Shown here in pieces: positions 20,667 through 29,589 of a stretch of 64,000 nt of DNA. Where the stretch lies: assembly GCF_000419685.1 (NCBI RefSeq), contig NZ_ATTM01000005.1, forward strand, positions 124,001 through 188,000, read 5' to 3'. The position numbers and the translations under genes were made by a program. The notes under the pieces are model-generated. The model saw only the letters and a list, made by a program, of their open reading frames with translations. It had not been told where the DNA came from and searched no databases. The first letter of the stretch is position 1, and every line of letters starts with the position of its first letter. Source of the stretch: Flavobacterium antarcticum DSM 19726. GTDB taxonomy: Bacteria > Bacteroidota > Bacteroidia > Flavobacteriales > Flavobacteriaceae.

Positions 20667-21050
20667 ATGGCTAAAGCAACCGTAAAAAAGCGTAAAGTTA
20701 TCATTGAATCAACTGGTGAAGCTCATATTAGTGCTACGTTCAACAACATCATCATTTCTTTGACTAACAAAAAAGGAGAAGTTATTTCTTGGTCTTCAGC
20801 AGGAAAAATGGGTTTCAGAGGTTCTAAAAAGAACACTCCGTATGCAGCTCAAATGGCAGCCGAAGATTGTGGAAAAGTAGCTCTTGATGCTGGTTTGAAA
20901 AAAGTGAAAGTGTATGTAAAAGGACCAGGAAACGGACGTGAGTCTGCTATTCGTTCTTTGCATAACAGTGGAATTGAAGTTACAGAAATCATTGATGTAA
21001 CTCCTATGCCTCATAACGGATGTCGTCCTCCTAAAAGACGTAGAGTATAA
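20667..21050 (+). CDS. rpsK: 30S ribosomal protein S11
   Basis: 127 residues, with the conserved [20 protein letters not shown] and the C-terminal [15 protein letters not shown]. It forms part of the platform and E site. A 132-bp structured gap follows before rpsD. Confidence 0.98.
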   Translation: MAKATVKKRKVIIESTGEAHISATFNNIIISLTNKKGEVISWSSAGKMGFRGSKKNTPYAAQMAAEDCGKVALDAGLKKVKVYVKGPGNGRESAIRSLHNSGIEVTEIIDVTPMPHNGCRPPKRRRV

Positions 21051-21072
21051 TTTTATACTTGAAACGTTGCAA

Positions 21073-21166
21073 ATATCGTATTTGTAACTTTTAAAAAATG
21101 TAGTATAACAAAAAGGTAGAATACAGATTATCGAAGGATACGACCTGAATTCATAGTCTCTACCTT
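21073..21166 (+). promoter_or_regulatory. structured leader before rpsD (candidate S4 autoregulatory RNA)
   Basis: The 132-bp rpsK-rpsD gap holds a 10-bp hairpin (GTTGCAAATA / TATTTGTAAC with a TCG loop, 21073-21095) and, downstream, 7-nt arms AGGTAGA and TCTACCT that bracket about 39 bases (about 21115-21166). S4 represses its own mRNA in several bacteria, and leaders upstream of rpsD are known in other phyla, so this is the natural place for such an element. No match to a specific Rfam model could be tested. Confidence 0.45.
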
Positions 21167-21182
21167 AAATCAATTTTAAGAA

Positions 21183-21788
21183 ATGGCAAGATATACTGGT
21201 CCAAGTACAAGAATCGCTCGTAAATTTGGCGAAGCAATTTTCGGAGAAGATAAATCTTTTGAAAGAAGAAGTTACCCACCTGGACAACACGGACAGGCTA
21301 AAAAAAGAGGAAAAAAATCGGAATATGCAATCCAGTTAATGGAGAAGCAAAAAGCGAAATATTCTTACGGTATTTTAGAAAAACAATTTCGTAATCTTTT
21401 TACAAAAGCATCTGCAGCTCGTGGAGTTACAGGTGAAGTTCTTTTGCAACTTTGCGAAGCACGTTTAGACAATGTAGTTTTCCGTATGGGAATTGCTCCA
21501 ACGCGTCGTGCAGCTCGTCAAATAACATCTCACAGACACATCACGGTTAATGGTGAATTGGTAAACATTCCATCTTACCACTTAAAACCAGGTGATGTTG
21601 TTGCAGTTCGTGAAAAATCTAAATCTTTAGAGGCTATCGAACGTTCTTTATCTAACTCTAGTCGTGTTTACGAGTGGATTACATGGAATAACGATACCAT
21701 GCAAGGTACTTTTGTTACTGTTCCTGCTAGATTGCAGATTCCAGAAAACATTAAAGAACAACTTATCGTCGAATTGTACAACAAATAA
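21183..21788 (+). CDS. rpsD: 30S ribosomal protein S4
   Basis: 201 residues. The N-terminal zinc-type cysteines are absent ([21 protein letters not shown]) and the S4 RNA-binding domain lies near 90-155 ([20 protein letters not shown]). It is a primary 16S binder and, in many bacteria, a translational repressor of its own operon. The conspicuous leader upstream fits that role. Confidence 0.98.
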   Translation: MARYTGPSTRIARKFGEAIFGEDKSFERRSYPPGQHGQAKKRGKKSEYAIQLMEKQKAKYSYGILEKQFRNLFTKASAARGVTGEVLLQLCEARLDNVVFRMGIAPTRRAARQITSHRHITVNGELVNIPSYHLKPGDVVAVREKSKSLEAIERSLSNSSRVYEWITWNNDTMQGTFVTVPARLQIPENIKEQLIVELYNK

Positions 21789-21808
21789 TAATTGACTTAG
21801 TCGAAATT

Positions 21809-22801
21809 ATGGCAATATTTAATTTTCAGAAGCCCGATAAAGTTATCATGATCGATTCAACCGATTTTGAAGGTAAGTTTGAATTCAGACCTTTAGAACC
21901 TGGTTACGGATTGACCGTTGGTAATGCACTTAGAAGAGTTTTGCTATCCGCTTTAGAGGGATATGCAATAACATCTGTTAGAATTGAAGGAGTAGACCAC
22001 GAATTTTCTACTATTTCAGGTGTTGTTGAAGACGTTACAGAAATTATTCTAAACCTTAAACAAGTGCGTTTCAAACGCCAGATTGACGATGTAGACAACG
22101 AATCCGTTACTATATCTGTGTCTGGAAAAGATCAACTTACAGCAGGTGATTTCCAAAAGTTTATTTCAGGTTTTCAAGTTCTAAATCCAGAATTAGTTAT
22201 CTGTAATTTAGACAGCAAAGTAAACCTTAACATTGAACTTACTATCGAAAAAGGTAGAGGATATGTTCCAGCAGAGGAAAACAAAAAACAAAATGCAGCA
22301 ATAGGAACAATTTTTACTGACTCAATCTTTACTCCGGTAAAGAATGTAAAGTATGGAATTGAAAACTTCCGTGTAGAGCAAAAAACAGATTACGAAAAAT
22401 TAGTTTTTGAAATTAAAACTGATGGTTCTATCAATCCAAAAGATGCACTTACTGAAGCAGCTAAAGTTCTTATTCACCATTTCATGTTGTTTTCTGATGA
22501 AAGAATAACACTTGAGGCTGACGAAATTGCACAAACTGAATCGTATGACGAAGAGTCATTACACATGAGACAATTGCTTAAAACTAAGCTTGTGGATATG
22601 GACCTTTCAGTTCGAGCATTAAATTGTTTGAAAGCGGCAGAAGTTGACACTCTTGGAGATCTAGTATCTTTCAACAAAAACGACTTAATGAAATTCCGTA
22701 ATTTTGGTAAAAAATCTTTAACAGAACTAGACGAACTAGTAGCTATTAAAAATTTAACCTTCGGAATGGATCTAGCAAAATACAAATTAGATAAAGAATA
22801 A
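21809..22801 (+). CDS. rpoA: DNA-directed RNA polymerase alpha subunit
   Basis: 330 residues. The N-terminal dimerisation/assembly domain (about 20-230) has [24 protein letters not shown]; the C-terminal domain (about 255-330) has [19 protein letters not shown] and [13 protein letters not shown]. It scaffolds RNA polymerase and contacts UP elements and activators. It lies between rpsD and rplQ as in most bacteria. Confidence 0.99.
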   Translation: MAIFNFQKPDKVIMIDSTDFEGKFEFRPLEPGYGLTVGNALRRVLLSALEGYAITSVRIEGVDHEFSTISGVVEDVTEIILNLKQVRFKRQIDDVDNESVTISVSGKDQLTAGDFQKFISGFQVLNPELVICNLDSKVNLNIELTIEKGRGYVPAEENKKQNAAIGTIFTDSIFTPVKNVKYGIENFRVEQKTDYEKLVFEIKTDGSINPKDALTEAAKVLIHHFMLFSDERITLEADEIAQTESYDEESLHMRQLLKTKLVDMDLSVRALNCLKAAEVDTLGDLVSFNKNDLMKFRNFGKKSLTELDELVAIKNLTFGMDLAKYKLDKE

Positions 22802-22841
22802 ATTACTTCATATTTTGCTCTCCATAGAGGATAGTAGCAAG

Positions 22842-22868
22842 ATGAAAGTATTAAAAAAAACGTCATGA
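22842..22868 (+). other. eight-codon mini-ORF overlapping the rplQ start
   Basis: ATG at 22842 opens a reading frame MKVLKKTS whose TGA (22866-22868) overlaps the rplQ ATG as ATGA. It could couple translation into rplQ, or be chance in an AT-rich gap. Whether it is translated is unknown. Confidence 0.25.
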
Positions 22869-23359
22869 GACACGGAAAAAAATTCAATCACTTAAGCAGA
22901 CAAAAAGGACATAGAGCTTCTATGCTTGCTAATATGGCTTGTTCTCTTATTGAGCACAAACGTATTAACACAACTGTTGCTAAAGCTAAAGCGTTAAAAC
23001 AATTCGTTGAGCCGCTTATCACAAAATCAAAAGAAGATACAACTCACAACCGTCGTATCGTTTTCGCTTACTTACGTAGCAAATATGCCGTAACTGACTT
23101 GTTCAGAGACGTAGCTGCTAAAGTAGGAGATCGTCCAGGTGGTTACACACGTATCATCAAAGTTGGAAATCGTTTAGGAGATAATGCTGATATGGCAATG
23201 ATCGAATTAGTAGATTTCAACGAAATATACAACGGTGGTAAAAAAGAAGAGAAAAAAGCAAAAAGCCGTCGTGGTGGAAAAGCTAAAAAATCTGAAGCAA
23301 CTGATAAAGCTCCTGAAGCTCCAGCTGCAGAAACCGAAAGTACTGAGACTGCTGAATAA
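22865..23359 (+). CDS. rplQ: 50S ribosomal protein L17
   Basis: 164 residues. The L17 core covers about residues 1-118 ([21 protein letters not shown]). A tail of about 40 residues, first Lys/Arg-rich and then acidic and Ala/Glu/Thr-rich, extends beyond the E. coli protein, as is common in Bacteroidota. It is the last gene of the cluster and is followed by a strong terminator. Confidence 0.98.
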   Translation: MRHGKKFNHLSRQKGHRASMLANMACSLIEHKRINTTVAKAKALKQFVEPLITKSKEDTTHNRRIVFAYLRSKYAVTDLFRDVAAKVGDRPGGYTRIIKVGNRLGDNADMAMIELVDFNEIYNGGKKEEKKAKSRRGGKAKKSEATDKAPEAPAAETESTETAE

Positions 23360-23380
23360 TGCATTTCACACTTTAAATAT

Positions 23381-23419
23381 AAAAAAGGATAAACATTTAG
23401 TTGTTTATCCTTTTTTTTT
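23381..23419 (+). terminator. rho-independent terminator of the ribosomal cluster
   Basis: A 14-bp stem (AAAAAAGGATAAAC with GTTTATCCTTTTTT) around an 8-base loop is followed by more T residues, 21 bases after the rplQ stop. Confidence 0.88.
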
Positions 23420-23458
23420 GGAGTTGAATTTATTTCAGCTTATCACGTTACCATAAAG

Positions 23459-23490
23459 TTTTGTCAAGCTGAATTTATTTCAGCTTCTCA
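23459..23490. repeat. REP-like hairpin, AAGCTGAA variant
   Basis: TTTTGTCA, then an 8-bp stem AAGCTGAA / TTCAGCTT around TTTAT, then TCTCA. The frame and loop are the same as in the copies at 57206, 61526 and 61596, where the stem is ACCCTGAA / TTCAGGGT. A decayed second copy with G-T pairing lies just upstream at about 23421-23444. Confidence 0.6.
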
Positions 23491-23511
23491 TTCCTGTTGC
23501 ATGGATTATTA

Positions 23512-23602
23512 GGAGCGAATCGCTTGGGCTTTATCAGCAATCCTTATTCCCGCTTTCCTTCCTTCTCGTTCCTAAAAAACGAGATTCCCTCTAATCGGGA
23601 CT
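23512..23602 (-). ncRNA. structured dispersed element, copy 2 (Flavo-1-like)
   Basis: Read on the minus strand this 91-nt block aligns with 31698-31794. Shared text includes AG-C/T-CC-C/T-GA, AGGGAA, GGAAGGA, GGATT and CCCAAGCGAT followed by GCTCC. The internal hairpin is retained but its sequence differs: TCTCGTT / AACGAGA here against CTCCTGAT / ATCAGGAG in the other copy. Conserved flanks with a changed stem point to RNA structure. It resembles, from memory, the flavobacterial motif called Flavo-1; this was not checked. Function unknown. Confidence 0.5.
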
Positions 23603-23623
23603 AGAAAGTTGCGAATTGAATTC

Positions 23624-23652
23624 TTGAATGGTTTTTAAAAACCTTATTTTTG
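23624..23652 (+). promoter_or_regulatory. promoter of the CPBP protease gene
   Basis: TTG at 23624-23626, an 18-base spacer and TATTTTTG at 23645-23652. The ATG at 23658 falls at about the predicted start of transcription, implying a leaderless or nearly leaderless mRNA. Confidence 0.5.
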
Positions 23653-23657
23653 AATAT

Positions 23658-24308
23658 ATGATTATTAAACACGCCACACTTTTAAAATCGCTGTTACTAT
23701 TTATGGCATTCTTTGTACTTCAAATAGTAACCGTAGTAGCGTTTCATTATTTATTTCCAGAAACGCCTGTAAGTAATCTGATGGCTCTTGCTATTGACAT
23801 CAGTTTCGTGATTTGTGTTTTTGCAGGATTTAAATATTTGAGAAGAGACGATTTTATAGTAAATAGTAATAATGTTAGTAATGCTATTTTTTTAGTACTC
23901 CTACTATTGTCTTTTGTATGGTTTCTTATTTCACCCTTGTTTAAAATTCATCAACATCAATGGAATTTAGATGTAAGTTTTACAACCCACAATCTAAACG
24001 AAATCACAAAGAATCCGAACTTTTTTACAGTATACGGACTCTTGAGAGTACTACTAATCGTACCCATTTTAGAAGAACTGTTTTATAGAAAACTTATTTT
24101 ATCCAGCTTACTTAGAAAATACGGAGTTTACATTTCCATTATCGTATCAAGTATTCTATTTAGCATTGGTCATTTAGATTTCAACAACAGTATTATCTTT
24201 TTAGTGTACGGTATTCTTTTAGGAGTAACCTATTGGAAAACGAAGAGTATATATTATCCGATTTTGCTTCATATTTTTATCAACGCAATGACTTTTTTTC
24301 TTATTTGA
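23658..24308 (+). CDS. CPBP family intramembrane metalloprotease
   Basis: 216 residues from the ATG at 23658 (MIIKHATLLKSLLLF). An in-frame ATG at 23628 would add ten residues but overlaps the apparent promoter, so the later start is preferred. Several membrane helices carry the CPBP/Abi signature: EELFYR (EExxxR), FSIGH (FxxxH) and HIFIN (HxxxN), which bind the catalytic metal in the membrane. Homologues process prenylated proteins or bacteriocin precursors; the substrate here is unknown. It stands alone between the ribosomal cluster and carA. Confidence 0.85.
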   Translation: MIIKHATLLKSLLLFMAFFVLQIVTVVAFHYLFPETPVSNLMALAIDISFVICVFAGFKYLRRDDFIVNSNNVSNAIFLVLLLLSFVWFLISPLFKIHQHQWNLDVSFTTHNLNEITKNPNFFTVYGLLRVLLIVPILEELFYRKLILSSLLRKYGVYISIIVSSILFSIGHLDFNNSIIFLVYGILLGVTYWKTKSIYYPILLHIFINAMTFFLI

Positions 24309-24379
24309 AATTATATTCACAAAGCCGTAACTCTTTTTTAAACTTAAAAATCAATGGTGCACAATTAACTAAAAAAAAC

Positions 24380-24387
24380 TAAATTTG
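24380..24387 (+). promoter_or_regulatory. carA -7 promoter element
   Basis: TAAATTTG, 36 bases before the carA ATG. No clear TTG was found at the right distance upstream. No PyrR-type or other attenuator is evident in the short leader. Confidence 0.5.
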
Positions 24388-24423
24388 CACCCGACAACTA
24401 CAAGACAATAACAACTACAACAA

Positions 24424-25533
24424 ATGAAATACACAACACGACAAAAAGCCATCCTTTTATTAAGCGATGGAACCATTTTTCACGGGAAATCTATTGGAAT
24501 TGAGGGGACAACTTTTGGCGAAGTTTGTTTCAATACCGGAATGACAGGGTATCAAGAAATCTTTACCGATCCTTCGTACTTCGGTCAAATTATGGTGGCT
24601 ACGAATCCCCATATTGGAAATTACGGTGTGAATGATAATGAAGTAGATTCCAATTCAATTAAAATTTCAGGTCTAGTTTGTAAAAACTTTAGCTTCAATT
24701 ATTCAAGAGCAGATGCTTCAGGAAGTTTAGAAGATTATTTCATTAAGGAAAATCTTATTTGTATTTCTGATGTTGATACACGTGCTTTAGTAAGTTACAT
24801 TCGTGATAACGGTGCCATGAATTCGGTTATTTGTACAGATGGAACGCCGATTGAAGAATTAAAAGCCGCTTTAGCGAAAACGCCAAGCATGAATGGGTTG
24901 GAATTAGCTTCAAAAGTTTCAACAAAAGAACCTTATTTTTGGGGTAACGAAAACGCAAAATACAGAATCTCCGCTTTAGATTTAGGAATTAAATACAACA
25001 TCCTACGCAATTTTGACCAACGCAATTGCTACATAAAAGTTTTTCCTTGGAACGCGACTTTTGAGGAAATGGCAGAATTCAATCCAGACGGTTATTTCTT
25101 ATCCAACGGTCCTGGTGATCCACAACCACTAGTAAGCGCTCAAGAAATTGCAAAATCAATTTTGAAAACCAACAAACCGTTATTCGGAATTTGTTTGGGA
25201 CATCAAGTAATTGCATTGGCACACGGAATTCCAACCTACAAAATGTTCAACGGACACAGAGGAATCAATCATCCGGTCATGAACTTGATCTCTGGTAAAG
25301 GTGAAATTACCTCTCAAAACCACGGTTTTGCAGTAGAGAAAGAAGCCTTGGAAAATCATCCAGATTTCGAAATCACGCATTTACACATCAACGACGGGAC
25401 GATTGCAGGAATGCGAATGAAAAATAAAGATTGTTTTTCAGTTCAATATCATCCTGAAGCAAGTCCTGGACCACACGATGCTTCTTATCTTTTTGATGAG
25501 TTTATTGAACTAATTGAGAAATCTAAGAAATAA
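24424..25533 (+). CDS. carA: carbamoyl-phosphate synthase small subunit
   Basis: 369 residues. The N-terminal CPSase small-chain domain (about 5-135) contains GEVCFNTGMTGYQEI. The C-terminal class I glutamine amidotransferase domain (about 180-365) has the nucleophile Cys257 in GICLGHQ and the His/Glu pair in QYHPEASPGP. It supplies ammonia from glutamine for carbamoyl phosphate, feeding pyrimidine and arginine synthesis. carB is not adjacent, so the two subunits are encoded apart in this genome. Confidence 0.98.
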   Translation: MKYTTRQKAILLLSDGTIFHGKSIGIEGTTFGEVCFNTGMTGYQEIFTDPSYFGQIMVATNPHIGNYGVNDNEVDSNSIKISGLVCKNFSFNYSRADASGSLEDYFIKENLICISDVDTRALVSYIRDNGAMNSVICTDGTPIEELKAALAKTPSMNGLELASKVSTKEPYFWGNENAKYRISALDLGIKYNILRNFDQRNCYIKVFPWNATFEEMAEFNPDGYFLSNGPGDPQPLVSAQEIAKSILKTNKPLFGICLGHQVIALAHGIPTYKMFNGHRGINHPVMNLISGKGEITSQNHGFAVEKEALENHPDFEITHLHINDGTIAGMRMKNKDCFSVQYHPEASPGPHDASYLFDEFIELIEKSKK

Positions 25534-25536
25534 TAA

Positions 25537-25565
25537 TAAAAACCTGCAAGTGCAGGTTTTTTTGA
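25537..25565 (+). terminator. carA terminator
   Basis: Perfect stem AACCTGCA / TGCAGGTT with a 2-base turn, extended by flanking A and T runs, starting 4 bases after the carA stop. It can work in both directions, and a minus-strand gene ends beyond it. Confidence 0.85.
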
Positions 25566-25656
25566 TTTAAGGAAAGTAGCTCTTCGCTAATAAATCTATT
25601 GTGATTAAGTTCATCGTAATTCTAATTTGAAAATCGTAGCATGTTGTTTTACCTTT

Positions 25657-26082
25657 TTATTTCAATATATAGTTTAAAATTTCTTCCGGTAAGTCGTTAA
25701 AAATGGATTTTTTTGAAATCTCGCAATTTTGCCAAGGAGTTACCAGATAATAATATTTTTTAAAATAGAGAGTACTAAGTGTACTTTTGGCTACCCTAAC
25801 GCAAGAATTAATGGTTTGCTCGTCTGCATCATCACTAATAAATTTTCCATTAATTTTCTCCGCATTAAATACATAAAAGACTACAAACTTTGTAGGATCA
25901 GACTTTGAGATAAAATGCAATTCTCCAATATTATCTAAGGTGAAATACGTTGTAATGTTTTCTTTGAATTCGACAGTGTATTTGTCTGAGCTATAAAGTT
26001 TCCAGTCCGATTTAAAAACTTGCGCATTGGCATCTTGTATGAAATAAGTTAAGATTAGAAGAAGTGATAATTTATTTTTCAT
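25657..26082 (-). CDS. secreted protein of unknown function
   Basis: 141 residues. A signal peptide (MKNKLSLLLILTYFIQDANAQ) is followed by a compact alternating polar/hydrophobic chain suggesting a small beta-rich domain (KYTVEFKENITTYFTLDNIGELHFIS), with two Cys at about 91 and 119. No family was recognised. It is the first gene of the AT-rich accessory stretch between carA and eno and diverges from the paralogue pair that follows. Confidence 0.6.
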   Translation of the reverse strand: MKNKLSLLLILTYFIQDANAQVFKSDWKLYSSDKYTVEFKENITTYFTLDNIGELHFISKSDPTKFVVFYVFNAEKINGKFISDDADEQTINSCVRVAKSTLSTLYFKKYYYLVTPWQNCEISKKSIFNDLPEEILNYILK

Positions 26083-26200
26083 AAATGTTCGTTTGGGTAA
26101 ACAATATGTACAGTAATAAAACGTTCAAATTAGCTAATTATTTTAGTAACATTCAATTCAATAAAATTACGCTAGTGATCAAAATATTTCTTTTTAAATC

Positions 26201-27064
26201 ATGAAAATACTGCTCTATTTCTTCCTCTTAATATCCTACATTTCGTTTGCTCAAAGCCAGAAATATCTTCTTTTAGATAACGAAACAAGACTTGCGATAG
26301 AAAACGTTAACATCGATTTTAGGAACGGAAAAGGAACCCACTCCGATAAAAAAGGTCTTTTCTTAGTGCCGGAAAACATTGACTCAATTGAAATTTCCTA
26401 CATCGGCTATGAATCTTTAGAGTTAAATGTAAAATCTATGAACGATTCTATTTTTTTAATTCGTTCGGCAGAAATATTAAAGGAGGTGAATGTTGACCTA
26501 AAAAAAGAAATATTGATTCCTAAAGGTAAAGGGGTAGATTTTTTGAAAACCTTTAATGGTGTGAATTCGACTTTTGGTAGGCGGCTAGCGGTATTAATAC
26601 CCAATGATTTGGGCGAAAATGTATGGATTTCAAAAATCATCATAGGTGTCAAAAGTGAATATAGAGGTCCTAAAGAAACTATTAATTTACCTTTTATGAT
26701 TAACCTTGCAGTATTGGACACCATAAACGGAACGCCATCTAAATTATTATTTGAAGATAACATCCAAGTACGTAAATCACTAAAATCAAAAGATGTAGTG
26801 TTTGAATTGCCTGATAGAATTATATTGCCTAAAGAAGGTATTTTTGTTGTAGTTTCAGTTCCTGATGTTGATTATTACGGTCATTATCCAATTAAGGGTC
26901 GGATTTATGCTCCATCATTTGAAATTGTTTTAAAAAGAAGTTCGAAAAACTTTAAATCTTTTATGAGTGGTTTCAAAATGAATGACTCGGATAAGTATAA
27001 TTGGGAAATTACTTCTTTCAATGAGTATTCAAATTTTAGGTTCGGAATTGAAGTGATAAAATAA
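26201..27064 (+). CDS. secreted protein with carboxypeptidase-like regulatory domain (paralogue 1)
   Basis: 287 residues. A signal peptide ends near SFAQ (residue 18). A CarboxypepD_reg/DUF4480-like beta domain (about 20-90) contains DKKGLFLVPENIDSIEISYIGYESL, the phrase also seen at the start of TonB receptors. The remaining ~200 residues match no family I recognise. The gene 106 bp downstream is a paralogue, nearly identical at the DNA level over the signal peptide and diverging afterwards. Probably periplasmic or surface-exposed; function unknown. Confidence 0.75.
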   Translation: MKILLYFFLLISYISFAQSQKYLLLDNETRLAIENVNIDFRNGKGTHSDKKGLFLVPENIDSIEISYIGYESLELNVKSMNDSIFLIRSAEILKEVNVDLKKEILIPKGKGVDFLKTFNGVNSTFGRRLAVLIPNDLGENVWISKIIIGVKSEYRGPKETINLPFMINLAVLDTINGTPSKLLFEDNIQVRKSLKSKDVVFELPDRIILPKEGIFVVVSVPDVDYYGHYPIKGRIYAPSFEIVLKRSSKNFKSFMSGFKMNDSDKYNWEITSFNEYSNFRFGIEVIK

Positions 27065-27170
27065 TAATCCAAAAACCTGCAATTTTTAGAGGCTTTTTTT
27101 AGACTACAAACTATTTAAGTAATTTCTAATTGTACTTTATTTTTCATAGTAATATTTATAATTTTTTATA

Positions 27171-28091
27171 ATGAAAAAACTGCTCTACTTCTTCCTCTTA
27201 ATATCCTACATTTCGTTTGCTCAAAGTCAGAAATATCTTCTTTTAGATAATGAAACTAAACTCGCAATAGAAAATGCGAACATCAATTTCAGTAACGGAA
27301 AAGGAACGCACACCGATAACAAAGGTGTTTTTTCAGTGCCGAAAAATATTGAATTTATTAAAATTTCATATATCGGATATGAATCTTTGGAGTATAAATT
27401 AACGACAAAGACGGACGCTATTTTCCTCACGCCTTCAACCGAAGCTTTGAATGAAGTAAACGTCGTGAAAGAAAAAAGAAACTATAAGCAAATTTTTCCC
27501 AAAAAGGGATTCAATGATTTTTTGCCAGAAAATTTTGGTTCGGATGGGAAAACTATTGAAAGCATCTTAATAAAGGCAGTCTATATTCCAAACGAAAGTA
27601 AAGACACAAGTAAGATTATTTCTAAAATTATCATACATCCAACGGATTATACTTCAGTTACCTTAGGAGAAAAAAACAAACATGAGAAACAAAAAGATCA
27701 AAAATATGCACCATTCAAAATTAATTTATACACGGTTGATACGATAATTTTCATTCCTATCAAAAGGATTTTTGAGCAAGACATAACAGTTCAATTAAAA
27801 GAAGGAGAAAAGCATCTCACTTATGAATTGACTTTAGACCAACAAATTAACTTTCCGATCGAAGGAATTTTTATAGCTATTTCATCTTTCCCTAAAGAGT
27901 ATTACGAAGCGATTGGTTTTAAAACTGGACCTGGTTTTAAAACCATTGGAATTTCAGAAAAAAGCAAATTTAAAGTGTATCAAAAAAGCTTGGCATTCTA
28001 TGACGACGACAATCCAAATGCGAAATGGTTTCGGGATCAATATATGTGGGATAGAAACAACACCTATTATGTTGGTTTAGAAGTATATTAA
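27171..28091 (+). CDS. secreted protein with carboxypeptidase-like regulatory domain (paralogue 2)
   Basis: 306 residues, the same layout as the gene upstream: signal peptide, beta regulatory-like domain (about 20-90, ISYIGYESLEYKL) and an unrecognised C-terminal region. The first ~110 bases of the two genes are almost identical, while the C-terminal regions differ and carry insertions. This indicates tandem duplication with uneven divergence or gene conversion at the 5' end. It converges with the M28 peptidase, with only 8 bases between the stops and no visible terminator. Confidence 0.75.
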   Translation: MKKLLYFFLLISYISFAQSQKYLLLDNETKLAIENANINFSNGKGTHTDNKGVFSVPKNIEFIKISYIGYESLEYKLTTKTDAIFLTPSTEALNEVNVVKEKRNYKQIFPKKGFNDFLPENFGSDGKTIESILIKAVYIPNESKDTSKIISKIIIHPTDYTSVTLGEKNKHEKQKDQKYAPFKINLYTVDTIIFIPIKRIFEQDITVQLKEGEKHLTYELTLDQQINFPIEGIFIAISSFPKEYYEAIGFKTGPGFKTIGISEKSKFKVYQKSLAFYDDDNPNAKWFRDQYMWDRNNTYYVGLEVY

Positions 28092-28099
28092 ATTCCTCA

Positions 28100-29455
28100 C
28101 TATTTCCTCCTAAACGTCGTTCTAATAATATCATTCGGAAAAACCACCACACTTTCGTGTCCTGATTTTGAAACCGAAGCTACACCAAAATAATAATTGT
28201 CAATTACAATTCCTTCTAATTCGAAATTATCTACGTCGCCCACAAAACGGCTGAATTCCCATTGAGGTGAAGTCGTCAAACGCCAGTAAATTTTGTAACC
28301 AATGATGTTCGAATCTTCGGCTTTTTCCCATTTTAATTTGGTGTTGGGTTCTACCACGCCGCCAATCTTCACATTTTTAGGTTCGGGTGGAGCCCAAGCT
28401 AAAGAAGCAAGAGCAATTGCGTTTACAGCTGTCAATTTACTTGCATAGCCAAAGTTCACTCCTTCAACAACGTCCCCGTATTTAATGCCGTTCTCTGTTC
28501 TGATATCTTGGTGTTGACGGTTGTAGTTTTCGTGGGCTTCCATAAGTCGAACACCGGCAAAACCTAAATCATTAAATGGTCGGTGGTGGCCGCCTCGTCC
28601 AAAACGGTCAAGTCTATACACCATCATCGGATTCATTTCCGGCATGTACGTCAATGTGGTTTTGTGAATGTAGCGTGCCAATTGTCTAGAAATTCCATCG
28701 ACTTCGCCTCCGTAAAAACGTCGATTTGCTTTTTCCTTTTCAGTTTCTGTGATTGGAGTAGGTTCAGAAAAAATTCGGAAGGTTCGGTTGTCAATGACGC
28801 CATCAACGCCTTCGATGTTTCCAATCATGTCGTTGTTGATTACTCCGATAATATCCCAATTATTTTTTTTAGCATATTCGGCAAAACCTTTTCCGCCAAA
28901 TAAACCTTGTTCTTCGCCTGATAATCCTAGGTATACAATGTTGTAATCAAATTTATATTTGGATAAAACCCGAGCGGCTTCTATTGTTCCTGCCATTCCC
29001 GAAGCATTATCATTTGCACCTGGAGCGTCGTTTTTGTAATCCATTACATCTGAATTTCGTGTGTCAATGTCGCCAGTCATGATGACGTAGCGGTTGCTGT
29101 TTTTAGTTCCTTTTTGAACGGCAACTACATTTACAATCCAAGTGTCTTTTGGAACGCGTTCGCCGTCGTTTGTGGTGACAAAATCTTTTTGGTAAAAAAC
29201 AGTTAAGCAATCTGCACACTTTTTTGATGTTTTCTCAAATTCCGACTTAATCCAACGTCGTGCAGCACCAATTCCTCTTTTGCTGGAAACGGTATCGCTG
29301 AAAGTATTTCGGGTGCCAAAGTTGGCTAAAGTGCGGATGTCGCTTTCAATTCGTTTTGCGGAAACGTCTTTTATAATGGAATAAATGCGTTCGTCTGTTT
29401 GGGAAAAGCTAATTTGAGTGATGATGAGTAGGGAAAGTATAAAAACGTTTTTCAT
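28100..29455 (-). CDS. secreted M28-family zinc aminopeptidase
   Basis: 451 residues with a signal peptide (MKNVFILSLLIITQISFSQ). The M28 core keeps the paired-zinc ligands in GDIDTRNSD, GANDNASG, LSGEEQG, NNDMIGN and GGHHRPFND. Residues about 355-445 form a C-terminal fibronectin-type domain (KLKWEKAEDSNIIGYKIYWR). It should trim N-terminal residues from peptides outside the cytoplasm. It stands alone on the minus strand with its own TAAATTTG element. Confidence 0.9.
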   Translation of the reverse strand: MKNVFILSLLIITQISFSQTDERIYSIIKDVSAKRIESDIRTLANFGTRNTFSDTVSSKRGIGAARRWIKSEFEKTSKKCADCLTVFYQKDFVTTNDGERVPKDTWIVNVVAVQKGTKNSNRYVIMTGDIDTRNSDVMDYKNDAPGANDNASGMAGTIEAARVLSKYKFDYNIVYLGLSGEEQGLFGGKGFAEYAKKNNWDIIGVINNDMIGNIEGVDGVIDNRTFRIFSEPTPITETEKEKANRRFYGGEVDGISRQLARYIHKTTLTYMPEMNPMMVYRLDRFGRGGHHRPFNDLGFAGVRLMEAHENYNRQHQDIRTENGIKYGDVVEGVNFGYASKLTAVNAIALASLAWAPPEPKNVKIGGVVEPNTKLKWEKAEDSNIIGYKIYWRLTTSPQWEFSRFVGDVDNFELEGIVIDNYYFGVASVSKSGHESVVVFPNDIIRTTFRRK

Positions 29456-29465
29456 GTTTTTATTT

Positions 29466-29473
29466 CAAATTTA
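29466..29473 (-). promoter_or_regulatory. -7 element of the M28 peptidase gene
   Basis: TAAATTTG on the minus strand, 10 bases before the ATG, so the leader would be only a few bases long. Confidence 0.4.
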
Positions 29474-29529
29474 ATGAAAAATGCGTTTTGTTTTTGGATT
29501 TTAACTTGTGTTGAGTATTTGAATGGGCA

Positions 29530-29544
29530 CGAGCGAGACGCTCG
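29530..29544. repeat. GC-rich hairpin in an AT-rich gap
   Basis: CGAGCG-AGA-CGCTCG, a perfect 6-bp stem with GC-rich flanks, lies between the M28 gene and the toxin gene. Looks like a fragment of a dispersed repeat rather than a terminator, as no T-run follows. Confidence 0.35.
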
Positions 29545-29589
29545 CGTTAGCTGGAGAGTTTATACAACTGTTGGCGTTTGATAAACCTT

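Noticed and set aside
27065..27110. Terminator after the first regulatory-domain paralogue
   Set aside because: A T run is present but the stem is weak and imperfect; not strong enough to call.
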